From: Nonomuraea pusilla
Lineage (GTDB): Bacteria > Actinomycetota > Actinomycetes > Streptosporangiales > Streptosporangiaceae
Direction: 5' to 3'
NCBI RefSeq assembly: GCF_900109355.1
Contig: NZ_FOBF01000034.1
Coordinates: 1-63,043 of the forward strand
Length of the DNA: 63,043 nt
The notes under the pieces are model-generated. The model was not told where the DNA came from. It made no database searches and saw only the letters and a list, made by a program, of their open reading frames with translations. Within the stretch, counting starts at the first letter, position 1, and each line of letters begins with the position of its first letter. This document shows, piece by piece, positions 1-8,073 of the stretch. Both the position numbers and the translations under genes were made by a program.

Positions 1-1
1 C

Positions 2-23
2 CCCAAGGCCAGGTAGTTAAGGT
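2..23. repeat. Left terminal inverted repeat of the IS4 element
   Basis: These 22 bases are the exact reverse complement of 1771-1792. They lie at the 3' side of the transposase gene, whose stop codon at 17-19 falls inside the repeat. Confidence 0.85.
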
Positions 24-1669
24 TTCTGAGCTGCTGGCAAGAGTGCCGGGGGGATCGGCCCGGCGGTGTAGACGCCTGGCCCGATTTTGCGGATGAGTTG
101 GCCGGCGGCCCAGCGCGAGAGTTGCCGATACATGGTGTTCAGGGTGACCTCGCCGAGGTGTTGGGCGATGTCACGGGCCTTCCAGGGGCGGTTGGGATCT
201 TGGTGAAGGAGGGCCAGGACCTGTTGTTGTCTGCGGCGGTCGGTGGGGGTCATGGGTCGCTCGTCCCGGGACGCGGCGGGCAGCGTGGGCGGGGGTGGCA
301 GGAGAGTGATGTCGAGGTCAGTGATGGTGCGGCTGTGGTCGGGCCGGCCGTCGTCGAGCCGTTCGTTGTAGCGGGAGGTGGGTGATTTGACCTTGCGGGT
401 GCTGACGCGCGGGCGGCGGGATGGCAGCAGCGCCGCTAGGACACGGCGTCCGATGGTTGCGACCAAGCCGGTGGCCATGCCGGGGTTGTCGCCCGGCTGA
501 ATGACCAGGTCGCGGGCGGTATGCAGGGCGATGGAGAAGCTGCAGCGGTCGGGATCGGTGCCGGGTCGGGACTCGGCGGCGTCGACCATCACGGTGCGCA
601 GCAGCTGATAGAGCGTGAGCACCGACCACATCTCCTGCTCCAGTCCGGCCGGGTCGCCCGAGCGCAGGATTCGTCCTTGCATGATGGTGTGGCGGAGGGC
701 GTAGTAGGCGGACTCGTGTTCCCAGCGCTGGTGGTAGAGCCTGACCAGGGTGGCGGCGGGGTAGCGGCGGGCATCGGTCAAGGTGGTGACCAGGCGGTAG
801 ATGCCGGTGAAGGTGGTGCCGTCGGCGCAGGTCACCGTGATGCGGGCCTCGATAACGCGGATCTGCAAGCTACCGATCATCGACAGATAGGAGCCGTCGG
901 TGAGGGTGGCCAGTATAGGGGTGCGCCGGTTGCTGCGCAGCCGGCCGAGCACCTGGGCGCCGGTGGCGCTGACCTGGGCGAGGAAAGCGTTGCCGTCGAA
1001 GCCCTTGTCCCATAACACCAGCATGTCCGGCGTCAGCAGGTGCAGCAGGCGCCGGGCATAGCCGCTCTCGCCCTCGCTGGTGGGACCGAAGACCGCGCCG
1101 ATCAGGGCCCGCGTTCCGGTCTCCACCAGCGTCATCAGCTCCAGCAGCGGGTAACCGCCGTGACCGGGGCTGCCCAGCCAGGCCCGGTTACGGATGGTGT
1201 CGGGCGCCTTGAGCGAGCTGCAGCCGTCGAAGGAGACGATGCGGTAGGCCCCGAACCGTACTCCGGGCGTCGTGGGCTGGGCCAGCGGTCCGCTCAGCAC
1301 CTCGAACAGGCGCCGCATCGGCGCGCAGCCGACCCTGCGGCGCAGGTCACGCAGCGCTTTGGCGGTGGGCGTCACGACCGGCAGGGCAGCCAGCGAGGCC
1401 GTCAGCTTCTGCCAGACCAGCAGGTAGCCGACCTCGGGAAACAGACACATCGCCAGCAGGAAGTAGACCCCGACACGCGAGGGCAGAGCGCGCAGACGAC
1501 GCTGCACGCCGCGAGCCTCCTCCAGCACAGCATCGACGAGCTCGACCGGCACGAGCGCGGTCAGCTCACCCAAATGCCCGGGAGCGAACAATCTCCCGGC
1601 TGCCGAGCGGGACGAAGAGCCCGTCTCGACAGCGCGGGGAACAGCAGAGCTGGCATACTCGGCAAGCAA
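17..1669 (-). CDS. IS4-family DDE transposase
   Basis: The 550-residue protein has an IS4 N-terminal domain (about residues 25-120, core GRLFAPGHLGELTALVP) and a DDE nuclease domain. The acidic residues fit D148 (VSFDGC), D221 (LWDKGFDG) and E319 in the signature Y312-R315-E319-R326 (YHQRWEHES). The last 70 residues (about 475-550) look like an added winged-helix segment (ALLHQDPNRPWKARDIAQHL), an unusual C-terminal tail. The only upstream start is TTG, placed at the base of a 62-bp hairpin; an in-frame TGA lies just before it. No Shine-Dalgarno sequence is visible, so translation is probably weak. It cuts and rejoins the ends of its own element. Confidence 0.85.
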   Translation of the reverse strand: MLAEYASSAVPRAVETGSSSRSAAGRLFAPGHLGELTALVPVELVDAVLEEARGVQRRLRALPSRVGVYFLLAMCLFPEVGYLLVWQKLTASLAALPVVTPTAKALRDLRRRVGCAPMRRLFEVLSGPLAQPTTPGVRFGAYRIVSFDGCSSLKAPDTIRNRAWLGSPGHGGYPLLELMTLVETGTRALIGAVFGPTSEGESGYARRLLHLLTPDMLVLWDKGFDGNAFLAQVSATGAQVLGRLRSNRRTPILATLTDGSYLSMIGSLQIRVIEARITVTCADGTTFTGIYRLVTTLTDARRYPAATLVRLYHQRWEHESAYYALRHTIMQGRILRSGDPAGLEQEMWSVLTLYQLLRTVMVDAAESRPGTDPDRCSFSIALHTARDLVIQPGDNPGMATGLVATIGRRVLAALLPSRRPRVSTRKVKSPTSRYNERLDDGRPDHSRTITDLDITLLPPPPTLPAASRDERPMTPTDRRRQQQVLALLHQDPNRPWKARDIAQHLGEVTLNTMYRQLSRWAAGQLIRKIGPGVYTAGPIPPALLPAAQKP

Positions 1670-1729
1670 CGGAGATCCAGTTCTTCGACGGCTGGTTGTG
1701 GAAGATCACCGTTCTACTGGATCTCCGTT
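1668..1729. repeat. 62-bp hairpin at the transposase start
   Basis: A 14-bp perfect inverted repeat (AACGGAGATCCAGT at 1668-1681, its complement at 1716-1729) encloses a 34-bp loop. One arm ends in the TTG start of the IS4 transposase. A folded transcript would block ribosomes arriving from outside the element. A diverged copy lies at 7142-7205 before a relic of a similar gene, so the hairpin appears to be a standard part of this IS group. Confidence 0.7.
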
Positions 1730-1770
1730 CCCACGTCCTGAGAACTCGCGTGCTTGACAGCACCACGACG

Positions 1771-1792
1771 ACCTTAACTACCTGGCCTTGGG
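1771..1792. repeat. Right terminal inverted repeat of the IS4 element
   Basis: This is the exact reverse complement of bases 2-23. The next base belongs to the IS5-family transposase frame, which marks the insertion junction. Confidence 0.85.
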
Positions 1793-1804
1793 CGAGCCCC
1801 CGAG

Positions 1805-2565
1805 TTGTTCCAGCGGGTGGTGCCGTCGGCGCCGACGCGGCCGCAAGGTGGCGGGCGGCGGCGGGTCGACGATCGGGTGATCCTGGCGGCGATCGTGTAC
1901 GTGGCCACCACGGGGTGCGCCTGGCGGCAGTTGCCGCCGGTGTTCGGTGCCTCCTGGCAGACGGTGCACCGCCGCTTCGCCGAGTGGAGCGCCGCGCGGG
2001 TTTGGGCCAAGTTGTACCGGATTCTGCTGGACGAGCTCGGCGTGCGAGGAGAGCTGGACTGGTCGCGGTGCGCGATCGACTCCGTCAGCCTGCGGGCGAT
2101 GAAAGGGGGGAGCTGACGGGTCCGAATCCTGTCGATCGCGGCAAGAAAGGGTCGAAGATCCACCTCATCACCGAGCGGACCGGTCTGCCCCTGGCTGTCG
2201 CGATCAGCGCCGCCAACGTCCACGACAGCCTGGCACTGGAACCGCTGGTGCGGTCGATCCCGCCCATTCGCTCCCGGCGCGGCCCGCGACGCCGCCGACC
2301 GGGCAAACTTCACGGCGACAAGGGCTATGACTATCCTCATCTGCGGGTCTTCCTGCGCGGCCGGGGCATCATCCCCCGCATCGCCCGCCGCGGGATCGAA
2401 TCCAGCCAGCGGCTGGGACGGCATCGCTGGGTGGTCGAGAGAACAGTGTCCTGGCTGGCCGGTTATCGCCGTTTACACCGGCGCTACGAGCGCCGGGCCG
2501 ACCACTTCGCATCCTTCGTCGCCATCGCCGCGGCCCTCATCTGCTACCGCCGACTCGCCAATTGA
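1805..2565 (+). CDS. IS5-family transposase, two frames joined by -1 frameshift, 5' end lost
   Basis: OrfA (TTG at 1805, stop at 2114-2116) holds the DUF4096-like N-terminal part (TTGCAWRQLPPVFG) and the first catalytic Asp (CAIDSVSLRAMKGG). OrfB continues in the -1 frame as GELTGPNPVDRGKKGSK, with the second Asp in HGDKGYD and the Glu in VVERTVSWLAGY, and ends at 2565. Fusion would happen at the AAAGGGGGG run at 2102-2110. The frame opens only after the right end of the IS4 element at 1792. The usual N-terminal stretch before ELFQRVVP is missing, so this copy is probably disrupted. Confidence 0.8.
2102..2110 (+). promoter_or_regulatory. Slippery sequence for -1 programmed frameshift
   Basis: AAAGGGGGG is read as AAA GGG GGG in the OrfA frame, just before AGC TGA. 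Slipping back one base gives GGG GAG CTG ACG and joins OrfA to OrfB without a gap in the IS5 family alignment (AMKGG-ELTGPNPVDRG). Frameshifting of this type is known in the IS427 group of the IS5 family. Confidence 0.7.
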
Positions 2566-2577
2566 GTCACCGTCTAA

Positions 2578-3035
2578 GGGTAATCGAGGAGGACGCCGCG
2601 AGCGTTCGCTGGGAACTGCTGCGCGAGTTCGGCGGCGAAACCACCAGCCAGAAGACGGAGACGGGGCGGACGGTCGCCGAACTGCTGGACACCGCTGCCG
2701 CCCGCCGCCACGCCCGCGAGCAGCAGGAAGCCGCCCAGCGCGCCAAAGAACAGGCCCGCCGGGAACAGGAGCGGCGACAAGCCAGGGAACTGCGCCTGAA
2801 CCGGCTCGCCCAGGATCTCGACGCCGCGTGGGACGTGGTGGAGACCTCCATCGGCACCAAGAAGCCCCGCGAATACGACCTGGCCGTCGAACTCCTTGGC
2901 GACCTGCACGCCCTGGCCCTCCGCGACGAGCACGCCGGCGCCTTCACCCAGCGCCTCACCCACCTCCGGGAACGACACCAGGGCAAGCCCAGCCTCATCA
3001 AGCGGCTCAACGACGCAGGCCTCACAGCCGAGTAA
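2578..3035 (+). pseudogene. 3' remnant of a gene cut by the IS5 element
   Basis: The frame opens directly after the IS5 transposase stop and has no convincing start of its own (TTG at 2562 lies inside the transposase end). It encodes a charged Ala/Arg/Glu helix (residues near RRHAREQQEAAQRAKEQAR) and then a conserved-looking tail with YDLAVELLGDLHALALRD and GKPSLIKRLNDAGL. From memory, that tail resembles the C-terminus of actinobacterial SWIM zinc-finger proteins; this is uncertain. The gene was probably truncated by the IS5 insertion, with the boundary near a CTAAG at about 2573. Confidence 0.55.
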
Positions 3036-3049
3036 CCGGCGATTCCATG

Positions 3050-3634
3050 CCTATTGACCAGCGGTCCGCGCCGGATCATCCGTGCCGGGTTGGAGGCGAT
3101 CAGGCCCTCACGCACTGCGGCGTTCAATGCCGCACGCAGCGTGGCCCGGATCCGGTGCAGGGTGGAGGGCGCGATGGGCTTGCCGTACCGGGTGCGCCGC
3201 CCGGTGAGGGCGGCGCACATGCGGTTGATGTCTCGGGTTGAGAGCTGGGCCAGCTCGATCCGGCCCAGGTACGGGATCAGATGCAGGCGTAGGTGATCGG
3301 CGTAGCCTTCGCGGGTGCTGGGCCGCAGTGCTTGCTGCGTCTGCAGCCAGCAGCGCGGCCATCGCGCCACCGTGTATCCCGCACCCGACCCACTGTCTTG
3401 ATCGACGGTGATCGCGTCACCCCCCGCGTGGTGGGCCTGCTCGGCGGTGGTGGACCCGTCACGCCGCAGCCGCTCGCGGCGTCCGGCCGGGCCGCGCACT
3501 TGCACTGCGAAGTACCAGCTCCCGTGCCCGTTCTCGTCCAGCCGCACACAGCGTCGGCCGAGTTGCCTGCCGGTGGTCGCATCGACGCATCCGCACCGCT
3601 TGTACACCAGAATACGATCTTGGTGATGTCTCAT
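3050..3634 (-). pseudogene. Tyrosine integrase, N-terminal half only
   Basis: The start (MRHHQDRILVYKRCGC) and GSWYFAVQVRGPAGRRERLR match the arm-binding N-terminus of actinobacterial phage and AICE integrases. The core-binding SAM-like domain follows (LRPSTREGYADHLRLHLIPYLG, TLHRIRATLRAALNAAVREGLIASNPAR). The whole catalytic domain (R...HxxR...Y) is absent. After NPARMIR the reading frame runs into the antisense strand of the neighbouring gene remnant, so a deletion has fused two broken genes. It cannot encode an active recombinase. Confidence 0.75.
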
Positions 3635-3798
3635 TTGTCCTGCCCTTTCTCGATCGGTTTGCCATCAAGGGTCAGGCACACCTGACGCAATCGACCGGCA
3701 ACAGGGCGCGGGCAAAGTTCCGGGACCAGGCAGGAAATTCGCGATCATCGACGGCGCCGCCCTCCCGCGCGGACCTCGCGCCGTCACCCGACAGGAGC

Positions 3799-4126
3799 AT
3801 GGAGCTCGCGATGTCGGCCGAGCCGCGTGCAGCCGCAGCATCCGCAGCGGCGGGTGTGGCGGTGTCCATGCGGGGGGTGCGAGCCGCCGCCCTCACCCCC
3901 ACGGACGGCACCATCACCCTCGACGGCGCCGACCTGCGCCACATCCCCGACGCCGAGATCCGCCGTCGGGTGCCTTCACACGCGACTCACCGGGTGTGGC
4001 GCCAACCTGTCCGGTGGGGAGCCGCGTATGGAAACGACAACGCCTGGTCAGCTTGTTGAGGTGGCCGCCGCGGCCCGGTTGCTCAGCGCCGCGGCCGACC
4101 AGGCACTCGCCCGGAGGGACCCGTAA
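3799..4126 (+). pseudogene. Relic of an ABC exporter ATPase, CydC/CydD-like
   Basis: Two pieces of a nucleotide-binding domain remain. The first, at about 3894-3980, reads PTDGTITLDGADLRHIPDAE, the stretch after Walker A. The second, in another frame at about 3980-4020, reads RLTGCGANLSGGE, the ABC signature. Walker A, the Q-loop region between the pieces and Walker B are gone. The wording resembles the thiol-reductant exporters CydC/CydD. The cydAB genes lie 41 kb away, so a link is not shown. Confidence 0.55.
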
Positions 4127-4155
4127 CGGTTGTGCGTTCCCCGCCAAACGCGTGA

Positions 4156-4671
4156 TCAGGACGCGAAGTCGCCGCGGGCGGGCTGTTGGGGCTGTCCGCC
4201 CTCGTTGTCCCAACCGGCCAGGCTCAGGTCCTGCTCGGTGGTGGCTTCGGCGGAGCTGTTCCGGTCTGCGGCGGTGAGGATGTCGCCGGGACGGGTACGG
4301 CCACGGCATCGGGTGGCCATGCCGAGCGCCTTGTCGGCGGCGGCGGGTGTGGTGCCAGGTGGGATGACGAGCAGGTTGAGGTGCTCGATCCCCGGGATGA
4401 TCAGGTTGACCACGTGGGGGTCGATGGTGCGGAACCAGCCCACCTTCACGTGACGGCCGGGCGCGGCGATGCGGTGCGGGATGTTGTCCCAGGTGTCCAG
4501 GTGCAGGCCCACGCGCAGGACCCGTCGGTTCAGCCGCTGGTCGATGGCGGCGATCAGGGCGGGCAGTTCCGCGCCGGCGTCGTAGGTGGCGGGCCACCAC
4601 GCCCCGTCCACCGCGCCCTGGCGTGTGAGGGTGGGATCCAGGCTGAGCCGTGCCTTTTCAGGGTCGGTCAT
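4156..4671 (-). CDS. DUF5994 family protein (copy 1)
   Basis: The 171-residue protein carries the hallmarks of DUF5994: LSLDPTL near the N-terminus, VDGAWWPATYDAGAELPALI, a central VGWFRTIDPHVV and LLVIPPGTTPAAADKAL. The family is soluble, mostly actinobacterial and of unknown function. Its ATG lies inside the end of the desaturase gene (14-base overlap), so the two are translated together and it may act with the desaturase or its membrane products. The last 30 residues are low-complexity. A paralogue lies at 8074-8664. Confidence 0.8.
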   Translation of the reverse strand: MTDPEKARLSLDPTLTRQGAVDGAWWPATYDAGAELPALIAAIDQRLNRRVLRVGLHLDTWDNIPHRIAAPGRHVKVGWFRTIDPHVVNLIIPGIEHLNLLVIPPGTTPAAADKALGMATRCRGRTRPGDILTAADRNSSAEATTEQDLSLAGWDNEGGQPQQPARGDFAS

Positions 4672-5629
4672 GGGAAGGCTCGCGGAGTCGTGCGGCCAGG
4701 CGCGCCGGGACAGGCCAGCGTACGTCGTGGGCCCAGCCGAGCCTTTCCAGCAGCCGGATCAGCCGTGCGGAGATGTCGATCTGGCCGGGCAGCACGCCGT
4801 GGCGGGCGCAGGTGGGGTCGGCATGGTGGCCGTTGTGCCAGCTCTCGCCGAACGACAGGATCGCCAGCGGCCAGAAGTTCGCGGCCCGGTCCCCGGCGCG
4901 GGTTCTCAACGGCCGCTCGCCGAAGACGTGGCAGATCGAGTTGATCGACCAGGTGACGTGGTGCAGCATCGCGATCCGCACCAGCGATCCCCAGAAGAAC
5001 GCGGTCAGCGCGCCGCGCCAGGTGCCGGTGGCCAGCAACCCGATGGCGGGCGGCAACAGCAGCGAGGCCGCGACCAGCGCCCCGAACAGCCGGTCCACCC
5101 GGCCGATGTCGGCATCGGCGAGCAGGTCCTTGGCGAAGCGCCGCCGGTTGGTGAGGTCACGCCCGAACATCCAGCCGACATGCGCGAACAGCAGCCCCTT
5201 GGCCAGACCGCGCACGCTGTGCCCGTAGCGCCAGGGCGAGTGCGGGTCGCCGTCGCGGTCGGAGAAGGCGTGGTGGCGCCGATGATCGGCCACCCACTGG
5301 ATGACCGAGCCCTGCACGGCCAGGGACCCGGCCACGGCCAGGCCGAAACGCAGCCACCGGCCCGCCTTGAACGCGCCGTGGGTCAGATAGCGGTGAAAGC
5401 CCACCGTGACGCCGAGCCCGGTCAGGACGTAGCCGCCGGCCGCGATCGCCACGTCGGCCCAGCTCAGCCCCCACCCCCAGACCACCGGCACGGCGGCGGC
5501 CAGCGCCGCGAACGGCACCAGCACGAACACCCACAACGCGACCACCGCCGCGACCGGCTTACGCCCGTCGAGGATCGGCGCCGCGCCGCCCCACTGCCGA
5601 TCGACGAAGCCTGTACCCCTCAAAGCCAT
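4658..5629 (-). CDS. Acyl-CoA (delta-9 type) fatty acid desaturase
   Basis: The 323-residue membrane di-iron enzyme should introduce a cis double bond in acyl chains and so alter membrane fluidity. All three His boxes are present: HRYLTH at residues 79-84, HRRHH at about 116-120 and HNGHH at about 265-269. Hydrophobic spans lie at about 27-50, 57-77, 92-110 and 180-215. The ATG at 5629 was chosen because MALRGTGFVDRQWGG begins the family homology; the open frame runs 97 codons further upstream but looks non-coding. It precedes and overlaps the DUF5994 gene. Confidence 0.88.
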   Translation of the reverse strand: MALRGTGFVDRQWGGAAPILDGRKPVAAVVALWVFVLVPFAALAAAVPVVWGWGLSWADVAIAAGGYVLTGLGVTVGFHRYLTHGAFKAGRWLRFGLAVAGSLAVQGSVIQWVADHRRHHAFSDRDGDPHSPWRYGHSVRGLAKGLLFAHVGWMFGRDLTNRRRFAKDLLADADIGRVDRLFGALVAASLLLPPAIGLLATGTWRGALTAFFWGSLVRIAMLHHVTWSINSICHVFGERPLRTRAGDRAANFWPLAILSFGESWHNGHHADPTCARHGVLPGQIDISARLIRLLERLGWAHDVRWPVPARLAARLREPSHDRP

Positions 5630-5916
5630 GCCAGTTTTCCCCCCGTCGCACGTGCAGCGTCCTATCGAGCCCCTTGGAACGAGCGCGCCTGCCCACACAC
5701 GCGCAGGCCTGGTCACCGCGCACCTCCGCGCTCGGCGACCGCGCCCACGGCGCCCCCGAAACGCACCTCCCCGCGTCTCGGGAACCTCCTCAGCGACGCG
5801 ACAGGCGATCCAGGCGACCGCCGGACCGGCGATCTGGGTACGCCCGCACATCTCCCACAGCGAATGGGGGGTGCGGAGCGCTGCGCGGGCACCGTCACGG
5901 TGCCTGCGCCGGGTGG

Positions 5917-6102
5917 TCATCTCCGCCTCTCGGAGAGCCTCGACAGGTTCAGCTCACCGGTCTCGGCGAGCCGGCCGACCAGCAAGCCGACCGTGCCGAG
6001 CACGAGCACGAGCAGGAACGCAACCAGCCCGACGAACGCTCCGACGAGCCCGAGAACCATGCCGACGGCCATGCCGATCAGCGGCAGCCACTGGTTGTTC
6101 AT
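5917..6102 (-). CDS. Small membrane protein of the Asp23 operon (DUF2273-like)
   Basis: These 61 residues contain two tightly spaced hydrophobic spans (about 5-26 and 28-45, GMVLGLVGAFVGLVAFLLVL) and a short basic tail. Asp23 operons often contain such a membrane partner that anchors Asp23. The ATG at 6102 overlaps the stop of the upstream gene (ATGA), which fixes the start. The assignment to DUF2273 rests on size, topology and position rather than a strong motif. Confidence 0.7.
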   Translation of the reverse strand: MNNQWLPLIGMAVGMVLGLVGAFVGLVAFLLVLVLGTVGLLVGRLAETGELNLSRLSERRR

Positions 6103-6443
6103 GGTCCCTCCACGATGTCGTCGATGCGCACGTTCACCCGGCGGCCGCCGGCCAGGTCCATCACGGCCCGCCGTACCTCGTCGGCGGCCTCCGGGAGCGG
6201 GCGGTCCGTCGTGGCAACGATGGCGATCTCCACCGCGCGGTCGTTCACGGAGATGCCCGTGAGCCGCTCGCCCGGCAGGTACGTGGCCACCGTCCCGAAC
6301 CGACCACCGGACAGCCCGGCCACGCCCTGACACGATCGCGCCCTCCCCGCGATCGCCCGCGCCTCGTCCGCGCCACCGCCGGTGATGCCGCCCGCGGTGC
6401 CCGTCCCCGCGCCAGGCGTCGGCTCCAAGCCCGTGTCCGTCAT
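6099..6443 (-). CDS. Short Asp23-related protein
   Basis: The protein has 114 residues. After a Gly/Thr-rich N-terminus the middle reads AVEIAIVATTDRPLPEAADEVRRAVMDLAGGRRVNVRIDDI, the strand-helix-strand pattern of Asp23/Gls24 proteins (compare VNIRVNDI in the upstream gene). ATGA overlaps join it to both neighbours, so all three are one translational unit. A role as an accessory Asp23 subunit is an inference. Confidence 0.65.
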   Translation of the reverse strand: MTDTGLEPTPGAGTGTAGGITGGGADEARAIAGRARSCQGVAGLSGGRFGTVATYLPGERLTGISVNDRAVEIAIVATTDRPLPEAADEVRRAVMDLAGGRRVNVRIDDIVEGP

Positions 6444-6961
6444 TGGACCCGCGGCTCCTGCTCGGCTTCTTTCCTGGTGACGGTGTGGCCGCTCTCGGTC
6501 TGCCGGTCGCGGTCCTGTTCGGGCAGGTGGATGTCGTTGACCCTGATGTTGACCTCGGTCACCTCGAACCCGCACATCCGCTCGATCGCATTGATGACGT
6601 TCTTCCGCACCGCTCCCGCCAGATCGGGGATCGCCGTCCCGTGCTCGACCACCAGGTCGAGGTCCACGGCGGCCTGCCGCTCGCCCACCTCCACCGACAC
6701 ACCCTGCGAGACGTTCTCCTCGACGCCAACCATGCCGCGCATGCTCCCGAACGCCCGCGCCGCGCCCCCGCCCATGGCGTAGACACCGGACACCTCCCGA
6801 GCGGCCAGCCCAGCGATCTTGGCGACGACACCGTCGTCGATGCTGGTGGTGCCCCTGTCAGTGACCAGCCCGGTCGCCGGGCCGCCCTCGTGTGTTCTGG
6901 CCCTCGGTACGGTCGCGGCCTGACCGGCTACGCCGGCCCGATTGGACATTGTGTCCGACAT
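6440..6961 (-). CDS. Asp23/Gls24 family envelope stress protein
   Basis: The 173-residue protein has the Asp23 core from about residue 35 to 150: TSIDDGVVAKIAGLAAREVSG, then VSVEVGERQAAVDLDLVVEHG, AVRKNVINAIERMCGFEVTEV and NIRVNDIHLP. Asp23 proteins are abundant membrane-associated proteins in Gram-positive bacteria, linked to cell-envelope and alkaline stress. It is first of a three-gene operon joined by ATGA overlaps. A GGGGGG run 8-13 bases before the ATG serves as a plausible ribosome site. No clear promoter was identified. Confidence 0.85.
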   Translation of the reverse strand: MSDTMSNRAGVAGQAATVPRARTHEGGPATGLVTDRGTTSIDDGVVAKIAGLAAREVSGVYAMGGGAARAFGSMRGMVGVEENVSQGVSVEVGERQAAVDLDLVVEHGTAIPDLAGAVRKNVINAIERMCGFEVTEVNIRVNDIHLPEQDRDRQTESGHTVTRKEAEQEPRVQ

Positions 6962-7141
6962 GACCTGCTACCCCCCTGTTTGTCCTCTTCAAATAGATAT
7001 GAATAACCGCACGAACCTGACTGATGCCCAACCAACCGGTTTTTGGGGGACTTATCGACAACTCCTGACGCATTGGGTTAGGAAGTAATGTCGGTGAGTA
7101 GAGCCTGGGCTGGCGTTTCTAGAGTCTTCGGGAAGCTGGGA

Positions 7142-7400
7142 CACAGAGATCCGATAGAACGGGTGATCTTCCACAACCATCCTTCACATCTACTGGATCT
7201 CCGTTGAGTGCCGAATCCGCCAGGTGTGCCGTGGCCTGTGCTGTTGCGGTGGAGAACTGCGACATCGCGGTGACGATCGTGGCAGGCCCGCTCAACCACC
7301 TCGGCATGAACCCGAAGATCGCCTGCCAGACACCCCAGCCCAGCAAGCAGCGCCGGCTGTGCAGCTGCTGGATCACAGCACCCACCACGTCGCCCTGACC
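7142..7400 (+). mobile_element. Relic of the 5' end of an IS4-family element
   Basis: Bases 7142-7205 match the 62-bp hairpin of the intact IS4 element in reverse orientation: the right arm ACTGGATCTCCGTT is identical, while the left arm is decayed. A TTG at 7204 then begins MSAESARCAV, which parallels MLAEYASSAV of the intact transposase and keeps a GPL-HLG trace of its GHLGEL motif. Homology fades after about 60 codons and the rest of the element is gone. Confidence 0.55.
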
Positions 7401-7444
7401 CCGGTGAGGCGAGCACATCCGGCCTTCTTCGCCAAGGAGACCCG

Positions 7445-7492
7445 GTGAGGGTGCACCCGTTCATCGAGGCGGAGAAGCAGGGCCTGCGGTAA
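7445..7492 (+). pseudogene. Fragment of an IS3-family OrfB start
   Basis: A GTG-started 15-codon frame, VRVHPFIEAEKQGLR, matches the typical first residues of IS3-family OrfB (HPFIEAEK followed by HNVKRACELL). It stops after EKQG. Only this scrap remains, so it marks an old insertion. Confidence 0.45.
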
Positions 7493-7631
7493 GCCGGGCA
7501 TCCTGTGAGGTTCGAACATTCGGCCACAGCGTCCGGCCTCCGGGTTCGATGGACATGTTGGATCTCGAGCTCTCCCGGCTTGAACAGTCGCAGCCGTTTC
7601 AGCAGATCGCGGTCGGGGCCTGGGCGCACGG

Positions 7632-7955
7632 TCACACCACCATCGGCAGGCTGCGGTCCAGGCCGGTGATGTGCAGCAGCCGGGTCATGAACGGGCGGGG
7701 CGCGGTCAGGGCCAAGGTGATGCCCATCGGTCGGGCGCGGTGCTGGATGCCGACCAGGATGGCCAGGCCTCCGGCGTCGCAGAACGACACCTGCGACAGG
7801 TCGAGGATGAGCAGGCTCGTGCTGTAGTGCAGCGTGCTCATCAGCTGCCGGCGAAGCGCTGCGCTGGTGAAGATGTCGATCTCGCCGGACAGATGAACGG
7901 TGGTCGGACGTGATGGGTTGGCCACGCCGAGTGGCGTGGTGTCTGTGACGGTCAT
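7632..7955 (-). CDS. STAS-domain anti-sigma factor antagonist-like protein
   Basis: One STAS domain fills the 107 residues (VHLSGEIDIFTSAALRRQL; LLILDLSQVSFCDAGGLAIL; ARPFMTRLLHITGLDRSLP). Such proteins bind anti-sigma factor kinases and free sigma factors when a Ser in the D-S-S-G motif is unphosphorylated. Here the motif reads C-D-A-G-G, so both usual serines are lacking. The protein may be a constitutive antagonist or a scaffold. AGAGGGAGAC before the ATG is a good ribosome site. The SpoIIE-type phosphatase 2.5 kb away could belong to the same partner-switch network, but it has no visible substrate Ser here. Confidence 0.85.
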   Translation of the reverse strand: MTVTDTTPLGVANPSRPTTVHLSGEIDIFTSAALRRQLMSTLHYSTSLLILDLSQVSFCDAGGLAILVGIQHRARPMGITLALTAPRPFMTRLLHITGLDRSLPMVV

Positions 7956-8073
7956 GGAAGTCTCCCTCTTGGAGAAGCTGAGAAGCTGAGATGCCTGCCG
8001 ACCGGAAAGCCGGTCCGCGGCCAGAACGGGTGGTCCTGGAACAGTTCGATCCGGTCGGCAGACGGCACGGGGG

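Larger units (their letters stand above)
2..1792 (-). mobile_element. IS4-family insertion sequence, apparently complete
   Basis: A 22-bp perfect inverted repeat bounds the element: bases 2-23 (beginning CCCAAGGCCAGG) and the reverse complement at 1771-1792. One transposase gene fills the inside and a 62-bp hairpin lies between its start and the right end. The right end abuts the 5' end of an IS5-family transposase that lacks its usual first residues, so this copy probably jumped into that element. The left flank lies outside the window, so the target duplication cannot be checked. The intact ends and open frame suggest a recent arrival. Confidence 0.85.
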
